Notes: generated from the letters alone by a model not told the origin. A stretch of DNA of 64,000 nucleotides from Carettochelys insculpta (GCF_033958435.1 NC_134142.1:95861001-95925000), one strand, 5' to 3'. Shown: positions 11,931 through 24,682, counted from the stretch's first letter. Made by a program: numbers and translations.

Positions 11931-13626
11931 GTCACGCTTTCTCCATATGGTGCTCAAAAATATTACAGATAGTGATATTTTTCTTAATATGATTAGTCTT
12001 GGAACATCAGACATTTTTCACTGGTGGAGAGGGGGATATGGGAACACTTCTTTTTTTTGCTTTTGTGTGCTGCTGGGGTTTTTACGTTTAGTTTTTGGGG
12101 TGAGGTATATTTGAATTTGTAAGTTGTGTGAAAAAGCGCTTGGACATATAAAGATATAGATGTATCTTTGTAGTCTTATGAGTCAAAACAGAGAAAATAT
12201 AAAGTTTGGTCTCAGTCTTAAAACACTCCCTTTGAAATTGAGGGTGGAATATGCAGGATTGGATTAATCAAATTAGCACATTATGGCCATAAGAAATATT
12301 TACTCATGATGGATATAGAACCAGTTATATATGACATTATATACAATATGCTGTTCTTGAGCCTAATCTTATTCCCACTAAAGTCAATGTTAAGCCTCTT
12401 GGCTTCAGTGAGTACTAGACTGGGGTCTTTGTCATCTGTTGAAAATATTATTACAGAGTTTGAAATACAGTTCATATTTGTAGTTTATATTGTAGTTTAT
12501 AATGTGTTCTAGTCTTGTTCCCATTACAGTCAATGAATGTAGATAGGAGTAGAGCTGAGCCCATAATGTCTGTTTTGGGGTGTGTTATGTATAGTATATG
12601 AACACTGTTTTGTTTCACTACTTTATGGATTTCATGTTGGTACAGATTTATAATGAATTCAGGGAGTCTGTCCATGGCAGATTCTTCCTGCATAGTGGAG
12701 CCTGAGTATAGAAACCTAGAAAAGACAGCTGATGTGAACTTCAGGTACCTTTTGTTTTCCTATGTAAACACAAGGAAGTACATTTCACGATAATGCAACT
12801 ATATAAAAAGGCTTTACATTTCAGAGGAGTTGTAATAAACACTACCTCTACAAAGGGCTCATTAAATGGAATCTTGCAAGGTGCTGAATGCCCTGTCCTT
12901 TCATTGGCTTCAACAGGATTTCAGGATGCTGAGACTTGCAGAAGGGGCTCAAGCCCCACAGAGAACTTGAGCCTGTTTAACCATTTTGGAAAGTCAGTAT
13001 TAAAAGGCAGATATTTTGCATATTTTATAGTCTGAGGTTGAAGGGCTAAAGAGTATTAGCCTTTTTGGCATTTCTGCAATGCAAACTGCAGATATACACA
13101 GTGAGAAAGGTATATGATATAAGAGTGGTTCGTCTAGGGGGTTTGAAAAGATGGTTTGCATATTTAAAGAGCATCATTATATTTTAGTGTGTGCCAAATG
13201 AGAAGCTTTAGATAAATGTTATTCTGGCGAGTATCTACCTCACTGCAAATAGTACAGTTCAGGTATTATATAGCAATTTATAGTTAAGGATTTACTTCTG
13301 TATCCATTTATTTCCATTAGTTATTTATAGACACTGTGGTGATCCAGGATATATGGATCACAAGACTAAAGATAAAAAGCCATAAAAACTGCAGTAGTAG
13401 AGAGGCAGATCAAGATTTAAATCTTCTATGAGACTTTTCTAAACCAAACCACTGGGTTTTGCATTTTAATTCATGAGCATCTGCTATAATAAATGGTATT
13501 TTTACACAGTAGGTCTGAAGGCAAGAAGTATATTTTATGGTTAGTGTATTTTATTATTCAGAGTCTTACACAGCATTAGCATTTTTCATAGCTTCTAAAT
13601 GGAATATGGAATAAACAAAGTAAACA
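11931..13626. other. Unassigned DNA
   Basis: AT-rich and without a recognisable gene. Two strings at 12374-12389 and 12520-12537 resemble the dispersed CCCATTGACTTCAATGG-type motif. Confidence 0.5.
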
Positions 13627-13706
13627 GACTCAGAGGAGTAGCCGTATTAGTCTCTCTGTTCACAAAAAACAAGCAGTCCTGTGGCACCGTGAAGACTAAT
13701 GTCAGC
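13627..13706 (-). mobile_element. Penelope-like element 3' tail, truncated, inverted
   Basis: Carries the tail signature read in reverse: GGAGTAGCCGTATTAGTCT, then AAGCAGTCCTGTGGCACC and AAGACTAAT. The GTCCTGTGGCACC wording places it in the same tail subfamily as 37227-37350. It lies about 400 bp left of the PLE at 14105-14990, in the opposite orientation. Confidence 0.7.
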
Positions 13707-14104
13707 TCAATGGAACCTACCACCAAAAATATCTCTGTATATTTGACATGAAGGAGTTATTTTCCCTGCAGAGAAAAGAGTGGGGAAAGCTTTTAAAAAT
13801 GACTAGTGATTTTGAGTTTCCTGCCCCCCCCCACTTTTTTTTTTTTTGCTCAAACTAAGAGAAGTTGTAGAGGCCTGATTTTCAGTACGTGCTGAGCACC
13901 TGCCTTTTCAGGTGTCTCACGCTGCCACCCAGAAACTCAGATGACCAGAATCACTACTCAGTTGCTTTTGAAAATGTTGGACTTAATGGTTTCACTGATT
14001 ATTTTACAACTTTGGCAGAAAACGAAGAGTTATCATAGGTTTTTCGACTTCATTGTTTCTTGTTTTTCAGTGGATTTGAGGTACCTCAAGAGAGGTGACT
14101 GAAC

Positions 14105-14990
14105 AACAATCCACAGTGTTTGCAGACAGGATCTAGGTTGTGTTAGTATATGCAGAAATATGTCTGGTTCAAGGAATTTGCACAGTGGTCAGCCATTCAC
14201 ACTAGCAACAACAGGCTATGCCACAATAATACTAATCCTGGAACTTTTCCTTGCAGCAAGACCCATTGCCAACTTTGTCCACGTATCTGTTCTGGAGATA
14301 CTACCACTGTACCTAACTACATTAATTACAGAATCACGGGCACATTCTCCTGTTCCTCAGTTAACATCGTATATGCCATCATGTGCCAACAATGCCCACA
14401 CACCATGTATATAGGACAGACTGCAAACACTCTTCTACAAAGAGTGAATGGGCATAGAACAGACATCAAAAAACTCCAAATACACAAACCTGTCAGCCAG
14501 CACTTTAATGGAGTGGGCCATTCTGTTAAAGACCTGAAAGTTGTGTTCTACTGAAAAGGGACTTTAACAACCATCTGCAGAAGGAGTGCTCAAAACTAGC
14601 ATTCATATTCAAATTTGACACATTAACGTGTGGTTTGAACAGAGACACCAATTTCCTGACCCATTATAAGGACTCTTTTACATTCTTTGATGTTTTATCT
14701 AACTCTTAACTTCCCCACCCCACACTCTCCTCCCTCTCGGCTATCCCTCTGCTCTTCTGATTTGCCAACTTTGATAACACTTTTCCTGATTCATCAGTCT
14801 TGATAACAATCTTTGGACCTCTGTGCTTTATATATTAAGTCTGTTCTGGTAAGGCAGTGATCTGAAGAAGTGGGTCTGTCCGATGAAAGCTCAACATCTA
14901 ATAAATTATTTTTTAGTCTTTAAAGTGCTACATGACTGCTTTTTTGTTTTGATAGAATTCAGACTAACATGCTATCTCTTTGTCAGTGGT
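14105..14990 (+). mobile_element. Penelope-like retroelement (GIY-YIG class), 5'-truncated copy
   Basis: The 3' part of a PLE: a coding remnant for the C-terminal linker and GIY-YIG endonuclease (14150-14709), a pyrimidine-rich 3' UTR, then a tail with GAAGAAGTGGGTCTGTCC near 14864, AATAAATTATTTT near 14899 and GTGCTACATGACTGCT near 14925, ending near AGACTAACATGCTATCTCT. No reverse transcriptase domain is found upstream, so the copy is dead. The 5' boundary is approximate. The same tail recurs as short copies elsewhere in the window, which ties them to this family. Confidence 0.75.
14150..14709 (+). pseudogene. GIY-YIG endonuclease remnant of a Penelope-like element
   Basis: The open frame 14150-14554 (134 codons) contains a Cys cluster, CSKTHCQLCPRIC at about residues 55-67, typical of the PLE linker. 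After it comes a GIY-YIG core: IVYAIMCQQC, then MYIGQT, then an R-x-x-x-H motif (RVNGHR). After its stop, another frame continues the homology at about 14599-14709, reading CGLNRDTNFLTHYKDS before a stop, so at least one frameshift or internal stop has broken the original frame. PLE endonucleases nick the target and prime reverse transcription. The domain order is clear; activity is excluded by the truncation and frame break. Confidence 0.75.
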
Positions 14991-15427
14991 CAGCCATGTT
15001 GGTGTAGCAATGTCTGAAAAATATTTTTAATAATTTTGAGCTGTATTGTATTGCTGGGCACTCATAGCGCCCACTGAAATCAGATTGTAAATGTGGACCT
15101 CCCTATGAAATAAATGGGAGTTTTGTGATGGCAGTACAGACAGTATTGGGTGCCCTGCTTATTGCATGTTGCTTAGCTCTTTCAGTGCTAAGGTTTGTGC
15201 AATTCCAAACAAATTAGAAAAAGTGCATTTCTCACATGCTTGAGTACAATCACTGAACATTTTGCTACTCCTAATATTTGGCTGCTTTGGTGACAGTGTG
15301 ATCTTTCTCTATAGGCCCCATTTGTTCTTCCTCTAGTACCCAGCTTTCTTTTTGTAAGTGTGCTTTGCTGTTGCCTGCGCCATTACTATTCCTCTCAATG
15401 TGTATTGGCACTTGTTTAAAACTAATT

Positions 15428-15870
15428 GGCTATGGTTACGCTAGTGAGTTTTACTGACAGATCCCCAGTTTTGTCAGCAAAACTGGTGGAACATCGCTAC
15501 ACAAAATGCGTTTTGTTGACAGTTTGTTGAGAAAACTCAGCACTTTCGCCGGCAGTGTTCTGCCTCTCAGCCATGAGACATAACACTGTTGTCAACAGGT
15601 TCTGTTGACGGGAAGGCTGTGTGGACGTTGAGGTGGGTGGTGGATGTGAGGGCTTCTCTCAATAGACAGGGCATCCAGAACAATGGGCAGCCTTGTCTTC
15701 TGTGCTTTCAGGTGCCTGTTTTGTTGAGAGAGTGGCTGGGCAGTCAGGCTGCCCTGTCGGCAGAGCTCTTCCAATTAGCTTTTGTGTGTGACTGCATTCT
15801 GTCAACAGAAGTTTTGTCAGGAAATCTCTTCTGACAGTGACTTTTGTCGGCAAGGCACAGTATTCTAACC
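15428..15870. mobile_element. MITE-like foldback element, family A copy 1
   Basis: The ends are roughly inverted: GGCTATGGTTACGCTAGTGA on the left and the reverse of CAGTATTCTAACC on the right. The interior is rich in TTTTGTTGACA, TTTTGTCAGCA and CTGTTGACGG strings on both strands. It shares its interior with 40618-41026 in the opposite orientation, including the AGTGTTCTGCCTCTCAGCCA and CTGTTGAC blocks. No transposase is present. Turtle genomes carry abundant MITEs of this look. Confidence 0.65.
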
Positions 15871-16362
15871 GTATTCGTTATGTTGGTGTGCCAGGCTGCC
15901 TTCAAAGACAAAGTTATTTTTTAGCTGCTGAGAGATGAGTATCATATTGGTAAAGATGCTATCATTTGTTACTGGGAAGGCTGGGAAATAATTAATGAAG
16001 TTCCTGTTAGACTGAATACTAGAAGGGTGTGAATGGAGTCATGAGTAGTGTCTTCAGTTCTCCGTTGAGTCTGTTAGGATTTTTTTCTGCACCTTTATTA
16101 ATAGTCTCTGCTAAGATTACACGGACAGTTACATTAGACATAGGGGTAACTTGGTTTGCCATATGCTTTGAGGATTTTTGTCTGGTAGTTAATGTGTGAT
16201 CTGGTAAAGTGTGTTATAAAGATGACTAATTGTTCTGTATTTCATTGTGATGTATGATGTAAAAACTGAGAAAGTGTTTAAAAATGGACTGAATTCCATA
16301 TGGAAGTCATGTGCCTCTGGGATTTCGTAATGCAGGACTTTGTGTGAATTTCATAGAACAGA

Positions 16363-16390
16363 CAAAAACCAAAACCAAAACCAAAACCAG
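16363..16390. repeat. (AAAACC)n short tandem repeat
   Basis: About 4.5 units of a hexamer, slightly impure at both ends. Confidence 0.85.
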
Positions 16391-19300
16391 AACACAATCC
16401 CCAATACATGTTAGAGGCTATCCCTAAGTTTCGGGATCCAAGAAAGACTAGCAATGTTGTGCCTAATATGGTAGACGGGAAGATTTTTATGGCCTATGTG
16501 TTTTCCTTGGGAGGAAGGGGTCAGTATTGCTTGGAAATAAGATACTGCATGGCAAATAGGAGCGGTGGGCCCGGAAAAGCAATTTTCAAAGCACGGCACA
16601 GGAACTGTGCACCGTTCAACCACCCATGTTTATGTGTGCGAGTAGGTAATTGTGTGGAGAAGCAGATGTCTGCCCATGAATGCAGTTCTTGCAGTACCAT
16701 TCATATGCCTGACTATTGCTGAGCCCTTGAGAGCGCTAGGGTTGCTGTTGGTGCCACAGCTCAGGGGAGTCATTCATAATCACCCATTTTGAGGTCATAA
16801 TGAATCATCTGATCAGGTGGCAAGCCCCGGTCTCTTCCAAGAGCTTGAGTCAAAATTGGATGTTTCAGCCAACCGTCTCAGACAAAACATGCGAAAGAAC
16901 AGTCAGAAGCTGTGGGGATGTGAGGTGTGGAGAGAGCAACATTCCTTCATGACTGTTTCCCAGCTATGGGAATTTAAAATAAAAGCTCAAGAAGCCAATC
17001 CCAATCACAGTCTCCTCTTAATTTCTCTCAGGTTTACTGCAGCCATTTGTGACCCAGCAGGAAGAGGGAGAGGGCAAAGGGGAGGGGGAGAAGAAGGCAA
17101 CATTTTGCACAGGACTGCTACGTGGAATCATCCTAGCACCCGAAAAACATTTACTCCTGGAACAGAGTGCTTTGAATTTACCATCCCCATAGTTACTTAC
17201 CCTGCAGAGCACTTAGTTCATGTGGTTTCCTGGTGGTTAAATGACTACATGAACTGAGTCCAGGATTTCATCCAAAGTCAGTAGAACTGTACTATGTGTA
17301 AAATCGAGGATGTATTTTATTTTGGTAACTATGTCTAAGAATGAGTTAGGGTTTTTTAGAGTGGTTAGCAATTGCCTCCAGAGGAAGATTCATTATGTGC
17401 CTTTGCAAGGCGACACACTTAACCTTCTCCTTTCTAGTGTTTGACTTTTTATGTGGTAAAGAATTGAAGCTTTTTTGCAACTAGACCCAATTTTTAACAT
17501 GGAGACTAGCTCAAGTATGTCACTATTATGGTGCAGAGTGATATGTTTGTGTTTGGTATCACTGGCATGCAGTCCTTAGAGAACTGAAGGGATACAATAA
17601 AAGACCTGTTAAACTTAATTAGAAGGGTTGTTTGTTGATATCATTTGCAGATTGCTGGTTCAGCTGAAGGAACCACTCAGCTCAGACACAAAGAGTAAGT
17701 GCTCCTACATTGCTCAGATCTATATACTGTCTATTAGCAGATTTCAGAGGCTGTGTGAATAGCTGTTGAAAAACAGCTATGGTTAGATTTCTCCAACTGC
17801 TGCTGTTTTTCTCAAATAGTCAATTGTCTTAAATTGTTGATCCCTTTTGTGCACTTGGGGAACTGAATTTAAATCCATGGGTTAAGGAGGATTTTGCCAG
17901 GAATTATTTTCTAAACTAAACCTTAATGTTTCAAATGGTAGAGAGGTTTAGATTTTGTGAAGTTCCAACCACCTTTTTAGCATTAAAATGGCTGTTGTTT
18001 GAATATAAATAACTTTTGCCTGAAATGACCTAATTTAGATCACATTTCTATTTTCCCTCATTGTTATTCTGAGGATGTTTTCTCACAAGAACATGCTCTG
18101 AAAATTCCCTTCTCCTTCCTCCTGCCCCTTCCTTCCAGACTGATAAATATACAACTTGCATATTCTAATTAGGCATTGGCTCCAAACCAAACCCCCAGTT
18201 GCACAGGATGCACAGGGCTGCTTGTGAGGACATGTGACATCCTGAATGACTAGGTAACCATGCCATAAAATGAAACAGATATGGATATGGCTCCGACTTT
18301 GCAGATTGAGCCCATCTCTCATCATAACACTCTCTTTACACCTGACACTGTACACAGTACAGAGCTATTGTACTGGTTTGGGGAAAGGATGAGAGTGCAT
18401 CAGTGCAATCTCTCTAGACAAGAGAATGAAAGAATTGCGTCTGATGGTCAGTTGGTATAAATTTACATAGCTCTCTATCAGTTTCCCTAAAGTTTTTTTC
18501 CCTGAATTGATTTGTAAAGGAGAAGGTAAAATTAATGAAAAATGTAGAATCATAATTAGAGGCTAGCTATCAATTTTGTAAAACAACCAAAAATTTGACC
18601 TAGTTCTGGTGCAGGTTCCTCTTTATTAGAAATCACCCAAACTCAGAAGTTGTTGAGAGTGCCCAGTTGAAAGATTTGTTTGAATTCCTTTCCAGGTAAG
18701 ATAACTCTTGTAATCTATTAGCCTAAAGTTGATTCCAGTGGAGTACAATGAAAATGGTTATGTGAAACAAAGGTTTAGTAGCCTCATTTAAGATTCAGTA
18801 TTATAACAGGGAACACTGAAAGGAGAGTAAAACACCAGAATTGTGTCTGCCATACAGATTACATTATGGAAGGACTCTGCAGCTCCTGGGAAGAATTATT
18901 GGTTTTGCAAATGTAAAATTCCCCTAACTATGTAAGCCTGAGGCTACTCAGTCAATGTTTTAAGAGCTACAGTTATTTGCTTATGAGAGTATGTCTGCAA
19001 AAAATGAGATTACCTGAGTTGTATGTTTGCTATTGGCAAAAGGAGTAGAGAGAATTTAAATCCTGTAACTCATGGAAAATTCTCTGTTTAATTGCATCCG
19101 TATGTAGCTACATGATATTGGTGCCACTGTAACTGACATTTTAGTCTGAATTAATATTATTGATTTGTTGTTACATTTTTCTCCCTAGCAAAAGAACACA
19201 GACAATCCCATTCTCTTGACATTTGTTCAATTTTGCACATATTCATGCATATTGCATACTAGATTTTCTCTTGCGGCTTTCTGCAAACAACTCAGAGTTA

Positions 19301-20150
19301 CGTAGTCACAAATTCAGTGAGACAGATTGTATGTGAACTTGAATTATGGATATATAACATTGATGTGTGCATGGTGGATGCTGCACTTACTTGTGTAAAC
19401 ACAGCATTTTCACTTTCCCAGTTACCTACAGATATTTCCATTCTGAGCGTAATACGAAGATATTTGATTAAATGAATACATTGATTTTTTAACACTGTAG
19501 TTAAATTTGCTAGAGGATTTCTGAGTTTGCTGCAGTAAATATGGGGCCTATTCCTGCTTCTGGTGAACACAGTGGGCTTGTTGTTATTGACTTTCAAATC
19601 TCAGGAGCCAGTAAATAATAAAACAACCTTTGTGACCTGTTTTCTTGAGGCTCTGATATCTGACACAGCCTGCAGTGTATGGCTTTGGGCTCGTTAGAAA
19701 ACATCTTGGTAGGCTGAGGCATCACTAGTGGAAAATGGTCACTAGTATGGGCTGAACAGCCTGTATCCCAGATTATCCTATATCACATCATGGCCCATAG
19801 GTGGAAAGAGGTGATCAGTGGAAAGAAACCTCCAAAAGATTCTACTCATAGAGTTGCTGCTCTATTAGTGTATCATGAGGTTGGGTTTCTCCCCTCCAAG
19901 AATGGGTCAAGTGGGACCGTCTCCAGTTTCGTAGATCGCAATGGAAACTTGGGAGGTCATATAGCTGTGGACCAGCTTCTGTCACATGTGCCGCTAGTTC
20001 ACTGATAATGTGGCTCCAGTGGTTTTGCAGCTCTAGGGACTGACCATGACTTCAGAGGCTTCTACTACTCCAAAGGAAGCCCTACAGAGAAGGGCTCTGT
20101 GAGGGACTAGTAGGACAATGAAACACATCCTTCCAGCTCTGCCCCGTCCC

Positions 20151-20154
<4 letters not shown>

Positions 20155-20228
<74 letters not shown>
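20155..20228. repeat. (GT)37 microsatellite
   Basis: A pure 74-base GT run. It creates spurious Val/Cys and His/Thr open frames on both strands. Its length and purity suggest it is polymorphic. Confidence 0.97.
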
Positions 20229-20229
<1 letters not shown>

Positions 20230-21720
20230 CTCCACAGAGTCCAGAGGAGGAGGACATAGTGCCCGGGAAGTGGGTGACCATCCAGCTGTGAGAGAATCTA
20301 AGATAACCCCACTTGGCTTTAGTTTTCATTCATTCTTTAAACTCCCCTTCACTTCTGCAGAGTTTTGTTTCTTCAAGTACCAAATAAAAACGCAGTAAGC
20401 ATCTCAGAATTCCTCCCCCAGTAATGAACTCACTAGAGTCAAAGGATTTTTGCCACTGGCTTTGATGGATTGGCTCCATAGTTTGAAAAGGAAGAGCTAC
20501 AAGTGGTGAGATTTTCCCCCTGACTCAATTTAATTTAAAATCTATCAGGGTCTGCTAGGTATTATGAAAATATTTTCACCCTATAGTATTAGTAGCATTG
20601 AATTCCTTTTGTGCAGCACAATATGATAAAATAATTTGAGATAGCTTTAGTCGATTAATTGGTGTTTAGGCTGAGTTTTAAACTGTTTTCTGTCATTACA
20701 GAGATAATATATATCCCTAATTGTGAGAGGTGATAGAACTGCCATTTTCTAACAAGATGAAAATATTTGCAAGGACTAGTAAGCAATGTGGCATATTCCA
20801 AAATTAGATGTAAATATAAGCAGTGTCTTTTCATTCATAAATCTAAAACCATGTAATTTTATTTCTGTCACAGTTTATAGCCAAATTATTTGCAGTCTTT
20901 CAGGATGTCTAATTAGGCTAAATTTAGCCTACAGTCATATTGTCTCAGCACATTAAATGTATGCTAATTTTAGGCAAAAGTCACCCCTGCTGTATCTCCA
21001 CATATTGCATTAGAGTTACATCAGAGCGGATGTTGGTCCCTTCAGTTTTTTAATATTGAATTGTTCATTGTCAGAGCATGGAAGAAGGTAAATATTAGCA
21101 CTTTATACACATGACAGATGTAGAACTGAAATAGAGGTTGTTATAACAGGATAGATTTTTGACCAGTAGTATGAATACAGATATTTCTTCTATGTGGCTG
21201 CTTCTCTTTCTCACAGAAGGAGAGAGAGACAATCACTACTTCTGTGTCAAACCCTGCAGAGCTCCCTCTTGGTCCAGGGAGGAGCAGGGACAAATGAATT
21301 AAGCCGTTTCCCCCTTCCAATGGGAAAATTAGCAAAGTTATTGCAGCCTCAGGATGTATGAACTATTCTGTGAGGTCCTTCACAAAGGACACGCTCTACA
21401 AAGTTGAGTGATAGATGGAGGAAGGAATTTTGGAAAGGGTCCTGCAGCTGGCAGGGAGAACTCTTCTGTCTTGCTGTTCATTTGGTGGAGGAACTACAGA
21501 ACTTGAAGACAGAACTGCTGGCTGTTGTATCAGGGGAAGGGGCAAGCCCCATTCCCCATTATGAAACAATCCAAAGAAAGCTCCCTGAGGGAATCTTTGT
21601 GACAGTCAATATCTCCTTTTCTCATGAACCAGATAAGAAGGTATTCCTACAAGCATGGTGATTTGGGCCTCTATGACTTCTGAGAGAGAGAGAGAGAGAA
21701 TATTTTGTGGTGAGGCAAAT

Positions 21721-21758
21721 GAACTACTGTGGGGTCAACGAACTACTGTGGGGTCAAC
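21721..21758 (+). repeat. 19-bp direct tandem duplication
   Basis: The unit GAACTACTGTGGGGTCAAC occurs twice in a row without mismatch, and a partial third copy (AAACTACTGT) follows near 21768. It lies just right of a GA run. Confidence 0.9.
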
Positions 21759-22633
21759 ATTGTTCTTGGAAACTACTGTATATGTGACCCAGTAGAAAAC
21801 TCAGTAACTAACTAGGGAAATGTAATTTTAGCAGACGGCTATTTGCACTGGGTCAATTGTATTTCTTTTATACTATCCAAGTCAGAATTGCATTACTAAT
21901 CTTTTTTGAGGCCTCTTTTACTTAACTACATAGCTGAGGGACCAGTCAAGGAATATAAATTGACTAAAACAAGATTACAAAATGCTATTTAAATTGAATA
22001 ACAGAAACTTGATTTGAAAGATGATGGCTATTTAAAAATTAATTCAATGGCTAGTTTCCTATTAAAGGTCTACATTGTCTTTTTTGTTTCTCATCAGCTT
22101 CATGCTCATGGAATCAAGCACTTTACCAATTCTGCAAGGTTTGCTTTGGAAACACTGCGGGGGAATGCAACTACACAAGAAAAATGGGTTTCATTAGAAA
22201 TTTCAAACAAAAAAAATCTGAAAGTAGTTAGATTCATTTTTGGCATTACAGTATTTGTATTGTTTTCTTCTAAGTGCAGGGCCTAAAATACCAGACAGAA
22301 TTACCCTAACCACAAAGAATCAAAGTATGCTGTGAATTCTTAGTCAGTAACCAGTGTTGTGTTCTGCCCAAGAGCTGATGACACAACGTGGCCTCAGGAT
22401 TTACTTCTCTACGAGGTGCATAGATTTTTCACATTATTTCTTTGTAAAATATTTTGTCAAATACTGCAAAACAAGAAACCTTCTGTTTTACATCAATGTC
22501 ATCTGGCTGCTAGAAGCTGAATTTTAAAACAAATATAAAAATCCATTAGTTTTACTTTTAAAACCAACCACAATTATTTGTGATAGGAAAATGGAAACAT
22601 TTTTTCTGTTGCGTACTTCAGATTTCTCTCATG

Positions 22634-23069
22634 GGCTACATCTACACTAGCCCCTTCCTTTCAGAAGGGGCATTGTAATGACCGAATTGGGAAGATGCTA
22701 ATGAGATGCTGCAATGAATGTGCAGCACCTCATTAGCATAATGGCACCCACACGCAATTCAAAAGCACCGCTTTCAAATCGTGTGCCACCCGTTTAGACA
22801 GGGGCCTTTCAAAAGGACCTCCAGGACTTCAAAAGCCCCTTTTTCCTATTTGGTTGTAGGAACAGGGGGCTTTTGAAGTTCAGGGGGTCCTTTCGAAGGA
22901 CCCCGTCTACACAGGTGACACATGATCCAAAAGTGGCACTTTCGAATCACATGCAGCTGTCATTATGCTAATGAGGCACTGCATATTCATGGCAATGCCT
23001 TATTAGCATCTTCCCAACTCGCTCATTACCATACCCCTTCTGAAGGAAGGGGCTAATGCAGATGCAGCC
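22634..23069. mobile_element. Near-perfect palindromic MITE-like element, family B
   Basis: The whole 436 bp folds on itself: the left end GGCTACATCTACACTAGCCC pairs with the reverse of the right end GGGGCTAATGCAGATGCAGCC. The arms of about 210 bp flank a short centre near 22850-22870. Matching arm blocks include GGAAGATGCTAATGAG against the reverse TTAGCATCTTCCC, and the CAAAAGCCCCT block near the centre. It has no coding capacity. The target duplication is unclear (ATG left, TAT right). Confidence 0.8.
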
Positions 23070-23100
23070 TATAAAATGTAAGGAAAAAATAATTCCTTCT

Positions 23101-23125
23101 TATATATTATATATTATATATACAT
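23101..23125. repeat. TATATAT(A)-rich simple repeat
   Basis: Short AT-only repeat just right of the palindromic element. Confidence 0.8.
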
Positions 23126-23885
23126 ACATTTCCTTTCAGTGAGACGTCTCACATGTTTAAAATTAGGCACATACTTAATTAGCTTGCAGACTCATGGCCC
23201 AGACACCATTCTGTTGGATTCTAACATACTGCATTTTCCTCCTCTATGAGTTTGTAAGACAGGGTTTTCCGTAGTGTCTTTTAGATGATGTGTATATAAC
23301 TAAAGGCATAATCACTTATAGCCTTTCATGATCTTACTGTAGTTGTTACCAGGATAGGGCAGTTAATTGTAGAATAGAAGATGGCACAAGTTTCTTCTAC
23401 TAAAATCAGGCTCTCTCAGTAAGATGCCCCAGCCTTGACCCTCCCATCCCCTTGTCACCCTTTAGGAAGTTGCAGCTGCAGCTCCTATGACCAGTCATAT
23501 GGGGATGCTGCTGGCTGATCCTCTTTCAGAGAGTGAGGGGAAAGTGCACAGTTTGGTGCATTCCTCATTTTGGCTGGTGAGTGCAGGGGGCAGGTGAACC
23601 TGGACCTGTCCCAGCCATGGGATATGCACCCCTCCCTTGGCTGTGCCCACTGGAGCTACAGCAGCCGTGGAGAGGTGCTTCTCACCCTGCCCCAAGCTGC
23701 TGCAATGAGAGAGGCCTGGGGTAGTACTCTCTCTCCAGGGTGGCCTGCATACAGAACCCCTCATCCCCATTGTAAAACAATGATTTAAATTGAACATGTA
23801 TATTTTCATTTTATTTTCCAAAAAACAAAAATTAATTCAATTAAGGACCTGAGCAACACCTGGTAAATCTTCTAGTAGTGAGATA

Positions 23886-24050
23886 ACCATCAGGGGCTCA
23901 TCCACCTTCACATCGACTAACATGATCCGTGCAATCATGTGCCAGCAATTCCTCTCTGCCACATACATTTGCCAAACAGGTCAGTCTCTGTGCCAAAGGA
24001 TAAATGGATACAAAGCAGATATGATGAAAGGTAGTATACAAAACCAGTAA
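23886..24050 (+). pseudogene. GIY-YIG endonuclease trace (PLE)
   Basis: A 54-codon open stretch ending in a stop reads RAIMCQQF, then TYICQTGQSL, then CQRINGYKAD. It lines up with the GIY-YIG core at 14150-14554 (YAIMCQQC, MYIGQTANTL, LQRVNGHRTD). The YIG glycine has become Cys and the basic position after it is changed, so the active site is lost. Confidence 0.6.
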
Positions 24051-24448
24051 GGGAACACTTCAGCCTCCCCAGAAACTCAATAACATATTTAAGAGTAGCC
24101 ATCCTTTTCTGGAAAGCCCCCACCCCCCCGCCATCAAAACCACTGCACAGCAGAGCTGCATTGCGTTCGGGATTTTAACATGATCAAATGAGGTCTGAAT
24201 AAGGACTTAGAATGATTATCTCACTACAAAGGCAATTTTCCCTCTCTTGGTATTCACAGCTCCCCATAAACTGTTGGGAGTGAGTCACATAGACCCTGAC
24301 TGAGTCTGTTATTAACACTGGTCCAACATTCAGTAAGTTACTCCCTTCTTTTGATATGCCAGTTCATAGCTATAGATATAGATACGGATTTCGATATCCC
24401 TATCTCTGATTTCCACTGTATGCATCTGGTGAAGTGGTTTTTACTCAT

Positions 24449-24480
24449 GAATAAAATAAAATAAAATAAAATAAAATAAA
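24449..24480. repeat. (ATAAA)n microsatellite within PLE tail
   Basis: About six units of ATAAA. It sits exactly where other PLE tails have a single AATAAATTATTTT segment, suggesting expansion from the tail's own A/T-rich motif. Confidence 0.85.
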
Positions 24481-24682
24481 TCTTTTAGTCTATAAAGTGC
24501 TGCATAATGCCTCATTTTAAAAATGAATAATAAATGAAAAACTGCAATTTAATTATTATATTTATTACATTTACTTTCTCTTAATATTTCAAACCTAATT
24601 TGATCTCCATCTGCAGCAGTTCATTGGAGGGACTAAATATTAATTTATCAATCTCCAGAAACTTAGTTCCAGCTTGTCTTTT

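Larger units (their letters stand above)
15871..22633. other. Unassigned DNA with minor tandem repeats
   Basis: No cellular gene found. Open frames up to 146 codons (16817-17257) have no domain. Small features inside: (AAAACC)n at 16363-16390, a long (GT)n at 20155-20228, a (GA)n at 21682-21699 and a 19-bp direct duplication at 21721-21758. Stretches near 20870-20960 look like slow-evolving AT-rich non-coding DNA, a subjective impression. Confidence 0.45.
23850..24520 (+). mobile_element. Older Penelope-like element remnant
   Basis: A more decayed PLE of the same general type as 14105-14990. It has a GIY-YIG coding trace (23886-24050), further coding traces to about 24240, then a tail with TCTGGTGAAGTGGTTTTTAC near 24425, a (ATAAA)n run and TTTTAGTCTATAAAGTGCTGC near 24483. 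The tail order matches the other copies but the wording differs, so this is a separate, older subfamily. Confidence 0.6.

Noticed and set aside
16817..17257. 146-codon plus-strand open frame
   Set aside because: No family resemblance, low-complexity Gly/Arg stretch in the middle, no paralogous copy in the window.
20033..20398. Open frames made of Cys/Val or Thr/His repeats
   Set aside because: Direct translation of the (GT)37 microsatellite.
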